DNA from: an uncultured Bacteroidota bacterium
Lineage (GTDB): Bacteria > Bacteroidota > Bacteroidia > Chitinophagales > Chitinophagaceae
Reading direction: 5' to 3'
DNA: 64,000 nt
Assembly: GCA_903929195.1 (NCBI GenBank)
Contig: CAIYTT010000231.1
Coordinates: 1-64,000 of the forward strand
Notes under the pieces: model-generated
Told to the model about the DNA's origin: nothing
Database searches by the model: none
The model's input: the letters and a program-made list of their open reading frames with translations, nothing else
Shown here: positions 8,978 to 17,687 of the stretch, piece after piece
Numbering within the stretch: the first letter of the stretch is position 1
Layout of the letters: each line of letters opens with the position of its first letter
Made by a program: the position numbers and the translations under genes

Positions 8978-9511
8978 TTGAAAAAACAATTACACTTAAT
9001 AGGTTCTATACTACTGATTATCGGTATGATAATCAGTATGTGTAATTATTTTGTTTTCAATATTGCACAAATTGGGTTTAAATATAAAGCTGAAGAACAA
9101 ATAAATAAAAATGAAAAGTTAGAAAAAATTACTATTTCTAAATCAGATTTTATAACTAATAAAGAATATAAGGAACTTTGGTATAATAATAATTTATATG
9201 ATATTGAGAGTTATCTGTTAATTGGAGACAGTGTAACTGCGATTGTATTTCATGATAACCAAGAAGAAGAGATTACTAAAATTGTATTTGGCATTAGTGA
9301 TAATGAATATGTAAATAATGGCAAAGAAAGTAATAGTAGAATTGAAACACACAAAATAATACCTGATGAAAATAAGGATATTAATGAAATATATTATTTA
9401 AAATCTTTTTTTGCTAGTACTAAAATTCCAACTTTTTCTACTTTAAAATTCCAGTTTTTCCCTATTGTATTTGCAAAAGTCAGCTCTCCACCCCCTGATT
9501 ACATATCCTGA
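8978..9511 (+). CDS. Hypothetical membrane-anchored protein
   Basis: I do not recognise a family. From the TTG at 8978 the product has 177 residues: MKKQLHLIGS, one strong hydrophobic segment (LLIIGMIISM...YFVFNIAQIG), then a charged, extracytoplasmic-looking domain rich in lysine, glutamate and asparagine, ending ...SSPPPDYIS. The in-frame TTG at 8957 is rejected because it lies within the TACCTTTG promoter box. The gene stands alone between a divergent and a codirectional neighbour, with base composition like the surroundings. Confidence 0.5.
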   Translation: MKKQLHLIGSILLIIGMIISMCNYFVFNIAQIGFKYKAEEQINKNEKLEKITISKSDFITNKEYKELWYNNNLYDIESYLLIGDSVTAIVFHDNQEEEITKIVFGISDNEYVNNGKESNSRIETHKIIPDENKDINEIYYLKSFFASTKIPTFSTLKFQFFPIVFAKVSSPPPDYIS

Positions 9512-9712
9512 TACTCTTAAAGAATTTTTAAATTTATTCATTTCCAAAATATTGGAATTCAAATGGTTATGTAGCATACTTGAATATTCTGTATGATAAT
9601 TACATAATTTTCCTTGAATTTGAATAATGTTAAATTGTAGTTGTTATTATTTTTATTAATTCTAATGCCATTACCAATGGTGATTTATTTAATTTTAAAA
9701 AAAAATATTTAT

Positions 9713-12217
9713 ATGTATTTAAAAAACATTGCGTTATTTATTATATTTTCCTTGTTCTCCAATTCTATTTTTGCACAAAATCAACTTACAGGCAGAATAG
9801 TAAATAAAACAACTAACACACCAATAAAAGGTGCAATTATATATATTGAAGATTTAAAAACGGGGGCATCAAGTGATTCTAATGGAAACTATTCTATCAA
9901 AAACTTACCGGAGGGTACTTATGCAGTAGATGTTCATTATTTGGGTTATCAAGCAAAAGCATTACCTGTAAAAATAAAAGGTACTACAACAACCGATTTT
10001 TCGCTGAATGTAGCAGAATATGAAGAAAATGAGGTGGTAGTTACCGGTAGTTCTATGGCTATTGATATGGATAATTTACCACAATCTATAACCAGTGTGC
10101 CCAATAGTTATTTATTACAAAATGCATCTACAAATATTATAGATGCCATATCCAAAATACCGGGAGTATCGGGTATTACAGATGGGCAAAGTATATCTAA
10201 GCCAGTAATTAGAGGATTAGGATATAATAGGGTTGTTACCGTTAATGACGGTGTAAGGCAAGAAGGGCAGCAATGGGGAGATGAATTTGGTATTGAAATA
10301 GACCCAAATTCGGTAGATAGGGTAGAGATACTAAAAGGGCCGGCTTCTTTAATTTATGGTTCCGATGCTTTGTCCGGGGTTATTAATTTTTTGCCTGAAA
10401 AAACATTACCGGAAGGGGAATTTAAAGGAGATATTTTACTGAATTATCAAACAAATAATGGTTTGAATAATGCAGCGGCACACATTGCCGGTACAAAGAA
10501 TGGTATCAATTTTAGCGGAAGGTTTGATAATTCAATGGCACATGCCTATCAAAATAAAAATGACGGTTATGTACTCAATTCACAGTTCAGCAATATTAAC
10601 GGTGATGCAACAATAGGAATACATAAAAAGTGGGGTTTCTCACAATTACATTATAGTTATTTTGAATTAAAAACAGGAATTGTAGAAGGAGTAAGAGACA
10701 GCACGGGAGCGCAACAAAGGCAAACAGGGGTTGACAGTTTGGGTATGCCCATATATACTACTGCTACAGCAAGTGAATTAAAATCTTATACACCTTTTTT
10801 AATTCATCAAGATGTAAAGCATCAGAAATTAGTGTGGGATAATAGCTTTTCTATGGGTGAAGGCAGAATAATAGCACGATTAGCATGGCAACAAAATAGC
10901 CGTCAAGAAAACAATGACCCCTCAATTCCGGATATTTCCAATATTTGGTATTTTTTAAATTCGTATAATTATGACTTTCATTATGTTTCGGGTACAAAAA
11001 ATGATTTTGATTATAGTGCAGGTATAAACGGTATGTATCAAAATTCTAAAAACAAAGGAACACTTTTATTAATACCTGAATATGACCTATTTGATTTAGG
11101 TGCCTTTGCGATAGCAAATAAAAAAATAGGTAAATGGAACATTAGCGGTGGCATTAGATATGATATTCGTAAATTTAAAGGACATGATGATTATGTTGAT
11201 TCTAATGGAAATCAACTTGCATCAAATAACCCTAACGCAATACATCAATTTACGGCTTATAATTCTGATTTTACTGGAATATCGGGTAGTTTAGGTGCTG
11301 TATATCATGTTAATGACAATATTTATATTAAAGCAAACATGGCAAGGGGCTTTAGGGCTCCTAATGTTGCAGAATCGGGCTCTAATGGTATTCATGACGG
11401 TACGGTTGTATATGAAATTGGCGAACCTACTTTGAAACCGGAACAAAGTATAGAATTTGATTTTACACCCGGAATAAAAACAAAAGATTTTTCTGCCGAA
11501 CTAAGCATATTTTATAATAGCATAAATAATTTTATATATTCTAAACAATTATTAAGTTCTACAGATTCAACAAAAGGTCAAGATTCATTAAACAGCAGTA
11601 ATCCGGGTTTTCCGGATGCACCTGTGTTTAAATATTCGCAGGCAAATGCCGTACTCATGGGTTGCGAAGCAGTGTTAGATATTCATCCTGCGGGTTTAAA
11701 ATGGTTCGATTGGTACACAGCATTCAGTACCGTTGATGCACATTTATTAAATGTACCCGATTCAACAAGATATTTGCCATTTACTCCGCCGGCAAGATTG
11801 AGGTCTGAAATAACACTGAGTATTAAGAAATTAAGTAAAGTATTTAATAATTCATATTTAAGAGTAGGTACGTTATATAGTTTTCAACAAGCAAATATAT
11901 ACAATGCAAGCAGTATATACATGGGTTTAGCAGACCCTAATGAGCTGAAAGCAGCAACATCGCCAACAGCAGCTTATATGCTCATAAATGCAGGTTTAGG
12001 CAGCGATATTTTTGCGCACGGACATAAAGTATTTTCGGTTTATATTTCTGTAGATAATTTATTAGACAATGCCTATATGGATTATATGAGTCGATTTAAA
12101 TATTACCCTACAAACTATGGTAATGGTGTAAACAGAGTAGGAGTTTATAATATGGGAAGAAATGTAAGTTTTAAACTGATAGTACCTTTATATTTTAAAA
12201 AAGCAAAAATTAATTAA
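9713..12217 (+). CDS. TonB-dependent outer-membrane receptor
   Basis: Receptor of 834 residues from the ATG at 9713, which begins a clean signal peptide ending ...NSIFAQ. A carboxypeptidase-regulatory-like beta-sandwich follows (about 25-105: LTGRIVNKTTNTPIKGA... to LGYQAKALPV), then the plug (about 110-245, with DAISKIPGV, VIRGLGYNRV and VEILKGPASLIYGSDALSG), then a 22-strand-type barrel with the RGFRAPN and L.PE.S..FD signatures. It imports a large ligand across the outer membrane using TonB energy. The plug resembles siderophore/metal receptors rather than SusC, and no SusD partner follows. The substrate is not readable. The open frame starts upstream at 9641, but that start gives no signal peptide. 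Confidence 0.88.
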   Translation: MYLKNIALFIIFSLFSNSIFAQNQLTGRIVNKTTNTPIKGAIIYIEDLKTGASSDSNGNYSIKNLPEGTYAVDVHYLGYQAKALPVKIKGTTTTDFSLNVAEYEENEVVVTGSSMAIDMDNLPQSITSVPNSYLLQNASTNIIDAISKIPGVSGITDGQSISKPVIRGLGYNRVVTVNDGVRQEGQQWGDEFGIEIDPNSVDRVEILKGPASLIYGSDALSGVINFLPEKTLPEGEFKGDILLNYQTNNGLNNAAAHIAGTKNGINFSGRFDNSMAHAYQNKNDGYVLNSQFSNINGDATIGIHKKWGFSQLHYSYFELKTGIVEGVRDSTGAQQRQTGVDSLGMPIYTTATASELKSYTPFLIHQDVKHQKLVWDNSFSMGEGRIIARLAWQQNSRQENNDPSIPDISNIWYFLNSYNYDFHYVSGTKNDFDYSAGINGMYQNSKNKGTLLLIPEYDLFDLGAFAIANKKIGKWNISGGIRYDIRKFKGHDDYVDSNGNQLASNNPNAIHQFTAYNSDFTGISGSLGAVYHVNDNIYIKANMARGFRAPNVAESGSNGIHDGTVVYEIGEPTLKPEQSIEFDFTPGIKTKDFSAELSIFYNSINNFIYSKQLLSSTDSTKGQDSLNSSNPGFPDAPVFKYSQANAVLMGCEAVLDIHPAGLKWFDWYTAFSTVDAHLLNVPDSTRYLPFTPPARLRSEITLSIKKLSKVFNNSYLRVGTLYSFQQANIYNASSIYMGLADPNELKAATSPTAAYMLINAGLGSDIFAHGHKVFSVYISVDNLLDNAYMDYMSRFKYYPTNYGNGVNRVGVYNMGRNVSFKLIVPLYFKKAKIN

Positions 12218-12225
12218 ATGTTTGT

Positions 12226-12262
12226 TATAAAAATGGCTGCTCGTATTGCAGCCATTTTTATA
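12226..12262. terminator. Bidirectional hairpin terminator
   Basis: Perfect 15-bp inverted repeat (12226-12240 and 12248-12262) with a 7-nt loop and A/T-rich flanks. The right arm runs into the stop codon of the convergent gene at 12258. Confidence 0.8.
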
Positions 12263-12932
12263 ATACCAATGTTTGTTTGTTTAAAAGCCAATCATGGTAT
12301 GGTATCCAAATGCCTAATGATTGCACATAAACTTCGGTAGCATTTACATCAGGGTATAGTTTATAGTCAAATTTTGCTAAACCGGGAACAAGATAGCCCG
12401 GATAATAAAAAGGGATATTATTTACAATGCAGTAGTTTATTTTTTGCATCAACAGGAATTTACCTAAACTGTATTTTTTATAATCGGGGTGGTAAATATT
12501 CATTATGCCTGCAATGGCATTTTTTCCTTTATCAAAGAATCCGCAAGCTATTAATAGGTTGTTGTCTCTAATGGTAATTATGTACGTATTAAAAACAGTT
12601 AAGCCGGTTTCAAAAGCTTCTGCTATAGATTTATAACCCATAAAAGTGGCTGTTTTTTTATAGTTTATAAATAATTCTTCTATTTCAGTATCAATGATAA
12701 GAGGTTTAATAGTTACAGTAAAATTTTTATTACTATTATTTAATTGTCTGTGTTTTTTAATAAAGTTAATTTTATTTATTTGGTATCTAAGCCAATAAAC
12801 AGGAAACGTTTGGTTGTCTTTTTCAATACTATCAGTTGTGAACATAAAGTGAAGCATTCTAAACCAGCCAAATTCTAAATATCTATCTAAAAGGTCGTCT
12901 TTATAAGTATCCCAAAAATCATATTCTTCCAT
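12258..12932 (-). CDS. Arginyl-tRNA-protein transferase C-terminal-like (GNAT-fold) protein
   Basis: Protein of 224 residues. Residues about 85-210 resemble the C-terminal catalytic domain of ATE/Bpt aminoacyl-tRNA-protein transferases: a Y..TATFMGYKS...F segment, the strand NLLIACGFFDKGK, then IYHPDYKKYSLGKFLLMQKI, and YYPGYLVPGLAKFDYKLYP, which matches the YYY.GY......K..YK signature. The family moves an amino acid from charged tRNA to a protein N-terminus in the N-degron pathway. The N-terminal cysteine cluster of canonical ATE is missing, so the substrate is uncertain and another GNAT reaction is possible. It stands alone and shares a hairpin terminator with the TonB receptor gene. Confidence 0.55.
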   Translation of the reverse strand: MEEYDFWDTYKDDLLDRYLEFGWFRMLHFMFTTDSIEKDNQTFPVYWLRYQINKINFIKKHRQLNNSNKNFTVTIKPLIIDTEIEELFINYKKTATFMGYKSIAEAFETGLTVFNTYIITIRDNNLLIACGFFDKGKNAIAGIMNIYHPDYKKYSLGKFLLMQKINYCIVNNIPFYYPGYLVPGLAKFDYKLYPDVNATEVYVQSLGIWIPYHDWLLNKQTLVL

Positions 12933-13237
12933 AAGGAAAACAAAGTAATGTGTTTTTTATTAAATTAAATGCAAAAATGAGGTGAAGCTTTGAGTGTAGA
13001 AAATGTTTTATAATATTTATTTCCCCTTACAAGGTCAAGGTGTTCGCCAACTAATAGTTTTTTAGTAGTTTAGCCCATAAAATAAAACTATTTCCTATAG
13101 TAGAAGATACCGCTTTTGCCTGATGAATATCAACTAACTCGCAAAACAAATAAAGCCAATAAAAAATGTAAACATACATTTTTTATTGGCTTTATTTGTT
13201 TGATATAGAGGTAAATATACTCGTTATCTTAATTATA
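12933..13237. other. Gene-free stretch with a possible decayed coding fragment
   Basis: This 305-bp stretch holds the rplY terminator (13144-13201). To its left, on the minus strand at about 13150-12965, are two short protein-like runs in different frames: one ending ...FILWAKLLKNY at a stop near 13064, the other continuing KLLVGEHLDLVRGNKYY to a stop near 12969. Together they look like the tail of a gene broken by a frameshift. Neither has a plausible start and I recognise no family. Confidence 0.3.
13144..13201. terminator. Long hairpin terminator after rplY
   Basis: Perfect 27-bp inverted repeat (13144-13170 and 13175-13201) with a 4-nt loop, 36 bp after the rplY stop on the minus strand. 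It has A-rich and T-rich tracts at both ends, so it can act in both directions. Confidence 0.85.
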
Positions 13238-13873
13238 TTATTTTTTTGCAGCAGGTTTTGCGGCAGCCGGAGCAGCTGCTTTTGTAGGTGCAGCCTTAGC
13301 AGGTGCAGCATCTGTTTCTGCCTGACGTAGAGCACGGGTAGTTACTACCGATGCAATAGGAATACGCGGTGAATTTAAAATTTCAATATTTTCAACCACA
13401 ACATCTTCAACACGTACGTTGCCATGCAATTGTAAATTGTCTATATTTACTTCAATTGCTTCTTTTAAGTATTTAGGTAAGGTACGTATTTGTAAAGATT
13501 TCATCTTTAATTCTAACTTACCACCATCTTTTACACCTTGTGGTTGCCCTACAAACTTAATAGGTAATGTAGCAATAACCATTTTGTCATCTACTAGTTC
13601 TAAAAAGTCTATATGATTTAAACCATCTGTAACCACATCAAATTGTATATCTTTCATTATACATTTGTGTGTATTTCCATCTATACTTATTTCAGCAAGC
13701 TGAAACTCCGGTGTATATACCAAGCCACGAAAAGACATTAGTGGTGCATGGAAATGGATTGTTTCCTTACCGCCATACATTACAGCAGGTACTTGTCCTT
13801 CAGAACGGAGTTGGCGAGTGATTTTTTTGCCTAAGCCGCTTCTTTTTTTACCTTCAATTTTTACAATTTTCAT
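13238..13873 (-). CDS. rplY: 50S ribosomal protein L25 (Ctc form)
   Basis: Ribosomal protein of 211 residues that binds 5S rRNA in the large subunit. It begins MKIVKIEGKKRSGLGKK, typical of the long general-stress (Ctc/TL5) type, with the N-terminal L25 beta-barrel (about 1-95) followed by the TL5 C-terminal domain (about 96-185, including the V...PIKFVG.P.GVK.GG..E run). The last 30 residues are an alanine-, lysine- and proline-rich low-complexity tail, common in Bacteroidota L25. It lies 134 bp downstream of prs on the same strand, a frequent bacterial pairing, and ends at a 27-bp hairpin terminator. Confidence 0.96.
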   Translation of the reverse strand: MKIVKIEGKKRSGLGKKITRQLRSEGQVPAVMYGGKETIHFHAPLMSFRGLVYTPEFQLAEISIDGNTHKCIMKDIQFDVVTDGLNHIDFLELVDDKMVIATLPIKFVGQPQGVKDGGKLELKMKSLQIRTLPKYLKEAIEVNIDNLQLHGNVRVEDVVVENIEILNSPRIPIASVVTTRALRQAETDAAPAKAAPTKAAAPAAAKPAAKK

Positions 13874-14007
13874 TTTTAAATTTTTGTTCTTTCAACACCG
13901 GTCGATATTCCGCCAAACATCCGGACGCTGAAATCTTTTTAATAAATAAGGTAACTCCATAATTAAGGAGTGGCAGATTTTTTTGTTTAAACAGTCTTTA
14001 TATTAAA

Positions 14008-14952
14008 TTAGTGTTTATTGTTATGTACAAATAAAGAACTAATCGATTTATTTTCAAAAGTATTTCTTATAGCTACTGCAAATAACTCATCAGTAGATAA
14101 CTCTTTAATCTTAGAACTTTCCTTTTTTAATGGTATAGTATCACAAACTACTAATTCCTCTAAAACAGAATTTTCTATGTTTTCATAAGCATTATCGCTT
14201 AAAACCGGATGCGTACAAAAAGCCCTTACAGACAATGCACCTCTTTCTTTTATTATAGATGCTGAACGACATAAGGTGCCGGCAGTATCACAAATATCGT
14301 CTATAAGTACTACATTTTTGCCTTTTACATCGCCTATCACTGTCATAGAAGCAATTTCATTAGCTCGTTTACGTTGTTTGTCGCATATTACCATGTCAAC
14401 GGCAAAATGTTTGGCAACTTCTCTTACTCTGTTAGTGCTTCCCACATCAGGGGCTGCAAATATAAGGTCTTTTATCTTTAAATTTTCAATATAGGGAATA
14501 AAAATTGCAGAAGTATCTAAATGGTCAACCGGAATATCAAAAAAGCCTTGTATTTGGGGTGCATGTAAATCCATTGTCATTACACGATTAGCACCTGCTA
14601 CCGTAAGTAAATTAGCTACTAATTTAGATGCAATGGATACTCGTGGTTTATCTTTTCTGTCTTGTCTTGCTAAGCCGAAATAGGGTATTACTGCGGTAAT
14701 ATAGCTGGCAGATGCGCGCCTTGCAGCATCTATCATCATTAATAATTCTAATAAATTATCTGCCGGAGCATTTGTAGATTGTACTAAAAAAACAGAATCT
14801 CCGCGTATAGATTCTTCAAAAATTGGCTGGAATTCACCGTCTTTAAATCTTTGCAACCTTAATGCTCCAACTTGCCTATTTAATGCTTTTGCTATTTTTT
14901 CGGACAGATGTATTGAACCACTGCCGGAAAATATTTTTAATGAGGAATTCAT
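14008..14952 (-). CDS. prs: Ribose-phosphate pyrophosphokinase
   Basis: Cytosolic PRPP synthetase of 314 residues, the usual class I length. It transfers pyrophosphate from ATP to ribose 5-phosphate to make PRPP for purine, pyrimidine, histidine, tryptophan and NAD synthesis. Visible signatures are the N-terminal F.DGE...ESIRG region, the YFGLARQDRKDKPR flexible segment, the metal site MDLHAPQIQGFFDIPVDHL, the KRR-like loop (DKQRKRANE), and the PRPP-binding loop VVLIDDICDTAGT. A TACCTTTG promoter element lies 17 nt upstream, and rplY follows in the same direction. Confidence 0.97.
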   Translation of the reverse strand: MNSSLKIFSGSGSIHLSEKIAKALNRQVGALRLQRFKDGEFQPIFEESIRGDSVFLVQSTNAPADNLLELLMMIDAARRASASYITAVIPYFGLARQDRKDKPRVSIASKLVANLLTVAGANRVMTMDLHAPQIQGFFDIPVDHLDTSAIFIPYIENLKIKDLIFAAPDVGSTNRVREVAKHFAVDMVICDKQRKRANEIASMTVIGDVKGKNVVLIDDICDTAGTLCRSASIIKERGALSVRAFCTHPVLSDNAYENIENSVLEELVVCDTIPLKKESSKIKELSTDELFAVAIRNTFENKSISSLFVHNNKH

Positions 14953-14969
14953 ATTTTATAAATGGGTGG

Positions 14970-14977
14970 CAAAGGTA
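14970..14977 (-). promoter_or_regulatory. Promoter -7 element of prs
   Basis: TACCTTTG on the minus strand, 17 nt before the prs ATG at 14952. No clear -33 TTG is seen. Confidence 0.5.
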
Positions 14978-15033
14978 ATTAATGTAACAGATATTAGCGA
15001 GCCATTTTTTACTATTGTGAAATTTTTATTAAG

Positions 15034-15435
15034 TTATTGTTGATTTTTTTTTCTTTTAATATTTACATATATAGATAAATAGATAACCCTGCTGATTCGC
15101 ATGATCCAAGGTTGACAAAAAATAACGATTGAAATACTTGTAACTAAATAATACAATATGCTATTGTCGCTAATGTGAATACCGAAAATTAGCCAATACC
15201 ATACTAAATTAATAAAAAATAAAATTAATGATAAAGCGTAACTAACATACCCTGTACCGAAATAAAATCCGGTTTCCGGCTCCATTTTCAATCCACATTC
15301 TTTGCAATGTTCCGGCATATCCAGCACATGATTTAACGGGAAAATACTTTTATTTATAAACATATTACTCTTGCCACACTCAGGGCATCGCATTTTAAAT
15401 ATATTTAATAATATTGGTCTTGAGGAAGACTTCAT
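15034..15435 (-). CDS. DUF983 family membrane protein
   Basis: Small protein of 133 residues from the ATG at 15435. It starts with a zinc-ribbon-like part: CPECGK near residue 16 and HCKECGLKME near residue 42, then the conserved ETGFYFGTGYVSY motif. Two hydrophobic segments follow (SLILFFINLVWYWLIF and YYLVTSISIVIFCQPWIM). This is the DUF983 architecture, of unknown function, common in Bacteroidota. An upstream TTG at 15453 also opens the frame, but it is the last three bases of the promoter box TATCTTTG, so the ATG is the better start. Confidence 0.8.
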   Translation of the reverse strand: MKSSSRPILLNIFKMRCPECGKSNMFINKSIFPLNHVLDMPEHCKECGLKMEPETGFYFGTGYVSYALSLILFFINLVWYWLIFGIHISDNSILYYLVTSISIVIFCQPWIMRISRVIYLSIYVNIKRKKNQQ

Positions 15436-15450
15436 TTTATCAATTTTTTG

Positions 15451-15458
15451 CAAAGATA
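15451..15458 (-). promoter_or_regulatory. Promoter -7 element of the DUF983 gene
   Basis: TATCTTTG on the minus strand, 15 nt before the ATG at 15435. It excludes the in-frame TTG at 15453 as the start. Confidence 0.55.
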
Positions 15459-15640
15459 GCAGTGTTTGTATTATTGGTTTAATCTAAAAAATGTGTATGC
15501 ATAACTTACACAATAAGAACCGTAATGAGTAACATCTTTATTTTGTAACTTGGGAATGTTTTGTAAGTAGTATCTTATTATAAAAAATGTTTAAATAAAA
15601 GATTCCTTTTCTTTTATTTATTTTCTCTGTTCTAAATCAT

Positions 15641-15648
15641 TATTTTTG
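15641..15648 (+). promoter_or_regulatory. Promoter -7 element of recN
   Basis: TATTTTTG ends 4 nt before the recN ATG at 15653. Transcription would begin at or next to the start codon, giving a leaderless mRNA. Confidence 0.5.
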
Positions 15649-15652
15649 CAGT

Positions 15653-17308
15653 ATGCTACGTAAGCTTTCTATTAAAAATTACGCTATTATAGACAATCTT
15701 GTTTTACAACCCGATGCTAATTTAAATATAGTAACAGGGGAAACAGGTGCAGGTAAAAGTATTATTCTGGGTGCTATTTCTTTAATTTTAGGCGAAAGGG
15801 TTGATAATTCTGTCTTGATTAATAAAGAAGAAAAATCTGTTATTGAGGGCTATTTTGATGTAAGTAAAAATTTAATATTCAAAAAAACATTAAAAGAGCT
15901 TGATTTAGATGAAGACGACCAGTGCATAATTCGTAGAGAAATTGCTGTAAATGGTAAAACACGGGCTTTTATTAACGATACGCCTGTAACGTTACCTGTA
16001 CTTAATAAGCTTACTTCTTTCTTAGTAGATTTACACCAACAGTTTGGTCATTTAGAATTAGAAGATAATAATTTTCAGCTCGAAATGTTAGATGCCGTTG
16101 CAAACACTATTGCAATAACAGATAACTATCGTAAATTGTTTAGTAAGTATAAAAAAATTAAACAATCGCTTACCGAAACGCTAAAACAACAGGAAAGTTG
16201 GCAAAAAGAAGCAGATTATAAACAATATCTGTTTGATGAGTTGCAGCAAGCAGCATTAAAAACCGATGAAATAGAACACTTAGAGCAACATTTAAAACAA
16301 TTGAATAATGCCGAACGTATTTTAAGTGTACTTCAAGCCGGCAAAGTAACTTTAAACGAGGGCGAACAACCTATAATTAATGAGCTTAAACGCATCAATC
16401 AACAGTTAGCATCTATTACTGAATTCGTACATTCCGTAAAACCGATTCAGCAACGTATTGAATCGGTTTGGTTAGAATTAAAAGATATTGCCATAGAATT
16501 AGATATTGAAGAAAGTAAAGTAACTATTGACCCCGAAGTGCTGGAACAAGTGCAGCAAAGAATGGACATGGGTTATAAATTACTTAAAAAGCACAACGCA
16601 AAAACAACTAACGATATATTAAAAATAAAACAACAACTGGAAGAAGACCTTAGGTCAACTTTAAATATAAATGAAGCAATTGAGCGACTGATAAGGGATG
16701 AGCAAACTTTGTATAATAATTTAATTAGTGAGGGCGAAAAACTATCTGCTTTAAGGAAGAAAGCAGTGCCACAATTTATTAAAAAAATAAATGAATTACT
16801 CATTCTTGTTGGTATGCCGAATGCCCGATTTGACATAAAAATAGAACCAATTACCCCTATAGAAACAGGTATGGATACGGTACATTTTCTTTTGGATGCC
16901 AATAAAAGCGGTCAATTTCAACTATTACAAAAATCTGCTTCCGGTGGCGAAATGAGCCGGATAATGCTCTGTATTAAATCTGTAACAGCCAAAGCATTAC
17001 ACATGCCTACTTTAATTTTTGATGAAGTAGATACCGGTATTTCAGGTGAAGCGGCACGGCAGGTAGGTGTGCTGTTAAGAGATTTATCGCAGTATCACCA
17101 AGTTATATGTATTACACACCAACCACAAGTAGCAGCCAAAGGTACAAGACATTTTTATGTATATAAACAATCTGAAAAAGGCGGCAGACTCTCTACAAAA
17201 ATAAAAATATTAGAACGAGAGGAAAGCATATTAGCAATAGCAAGAATGATAGGTGGAGAACAACCAAGTGAGGCTGCTATTAATAATGCTAAAGAACTGG
17301 TAGGGTAG
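15653..17308 (+). CDS. recN: DNA repair protein RecN
   Basis: SMC-like ATPase of 551 residues that acts in recombinational repair of double-strand breaks. The N-terminal half carries Walker A GETGAGKS (residues about 25-32) and the family motif ...LVDLHQQFGH near 130. A coiled-coil middle (about 150-370) follows. The C-terminal half has the ABC signature SASGGEMSR, Walker B LIFDEVDTGISG, and the switch histidine in ITHQPQVAA. Length is standard. The gene is monocistronic. Its promoter box ends 4 nt before the ATG, and no hairpin terminator is visible downstream. Confidence 0.97.
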   Translation: MLRKLSIKNYAIIDNLVLQPDANLNIVTGETGAGKSIILGAISLILGERVDNSVLINKEEKSVIEGYFDVSKNLIFKKTLKELDLDEDDQCIIRREIAVNGKTRAFINDTPVTLPVLNKLTSFLVDLHQQFGHLELEDNNFQLEMLDAVANTIAITDNYRKLFSKYKKIKQSLTETLKQQESWQKEADYKQYLFDELQQAALKTDEIEHLEQHLKQLNNAERILSVLQAGKVTLNEGEQPIINELKRINQQLASITEFVHSVKPIQQRIESVWLELKDIAIELDIEESKVTIDPEVLEQVQQRMDMGYKLLKKHNAKTTNDILKIKQQLEEDLRSTLNINEAIERLIRDEQTLYNNLISEGEKLSALRKKAVPQFIKKINELLILVGMPNARFDIKIEPITPIETGMDTVHFLLDANKSGQFQLLQKSASGGEMSRIMLCIKSVTAKALHMPTLIFDEVDTGISGEAARQVGVLLRDLSQYHQVICITHQPQVAAKGTRHFYVYKQSEKGGRLSTKIKILEREESILAIARMIGGEQPSEAAINNAKELVG

Positions 17309-17687
17309 AGGATTGACGGAATGTTATTGTCATTTTTTTGTGTTGTTTACCACTGACAGCGATCACAGATGGTCGTCATTCCGATTCTCCTGCTGACCGA
17401 GAAGCTGTTTAAACACAAATAAAAAATTTTTTAGGTTGCAACTGGATTATTTCTAATGTTACGCAGTGCATCCGGGATTTAAGGATAAACCAATTCTGTA
17501 AACATATTCATGTTACTGTTTCTAATTGAAAAGTTATATTGCTAAGAATTTCATTACTTTCATTTTGCTTTGTCAAGTAAATGCCTTTTGGAAAATAGTT
17601 TATTCAAACTTCTTGATTGCCTCTGGAAAAACAGGAAGATTTGGAATGAAATCTGTAAATAATAAATTCTCAAACTTTATTTAAGTT
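17309..17687. other. Gene-free stretch with a degenerate dispersed repeat
   Basis: This 379-bp stretch has no gene-like frame. Its right part (about 17495-17640) is related to a segment at about 50150-50300. The left part contains a short inverted pair CGGAATG/CATTCCG (near 17319 and 17377) around a slightly GC-richer patch. Nothing else is recognisable. Confidence 0.5.
17495..17640 (+). repeat. Dispersed degenerate repeat, copy 1
   Basis: The best-conserved part (17566-17633) shares GCTTTGTCAAGTAAA, GCC, TTTGGAA, AGTTTATTC and ACTTC in order with 50229-50292, differing by small indels and substitutions. A looser match (GTAAACATATT..TG..ACTG) extends it to the left. No frame is kept open in both copies. 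Confidence 0.55.

Noticed and set aside
13874-14007. Possible tRNA or leader RNA between prs and rplY
   Set aside because: A short ACTCC/GGAGT stem exists, but no cloverleaf, T-loop or conserved leader structure can be drawn.
17309-17687. Possible insertion sequence or IS remnant around the repeat
   Set aside because: I found no transposase fragment, no long terminal inverted repeats and no target duplication; only the loose similarity to 50150-50300 remains.
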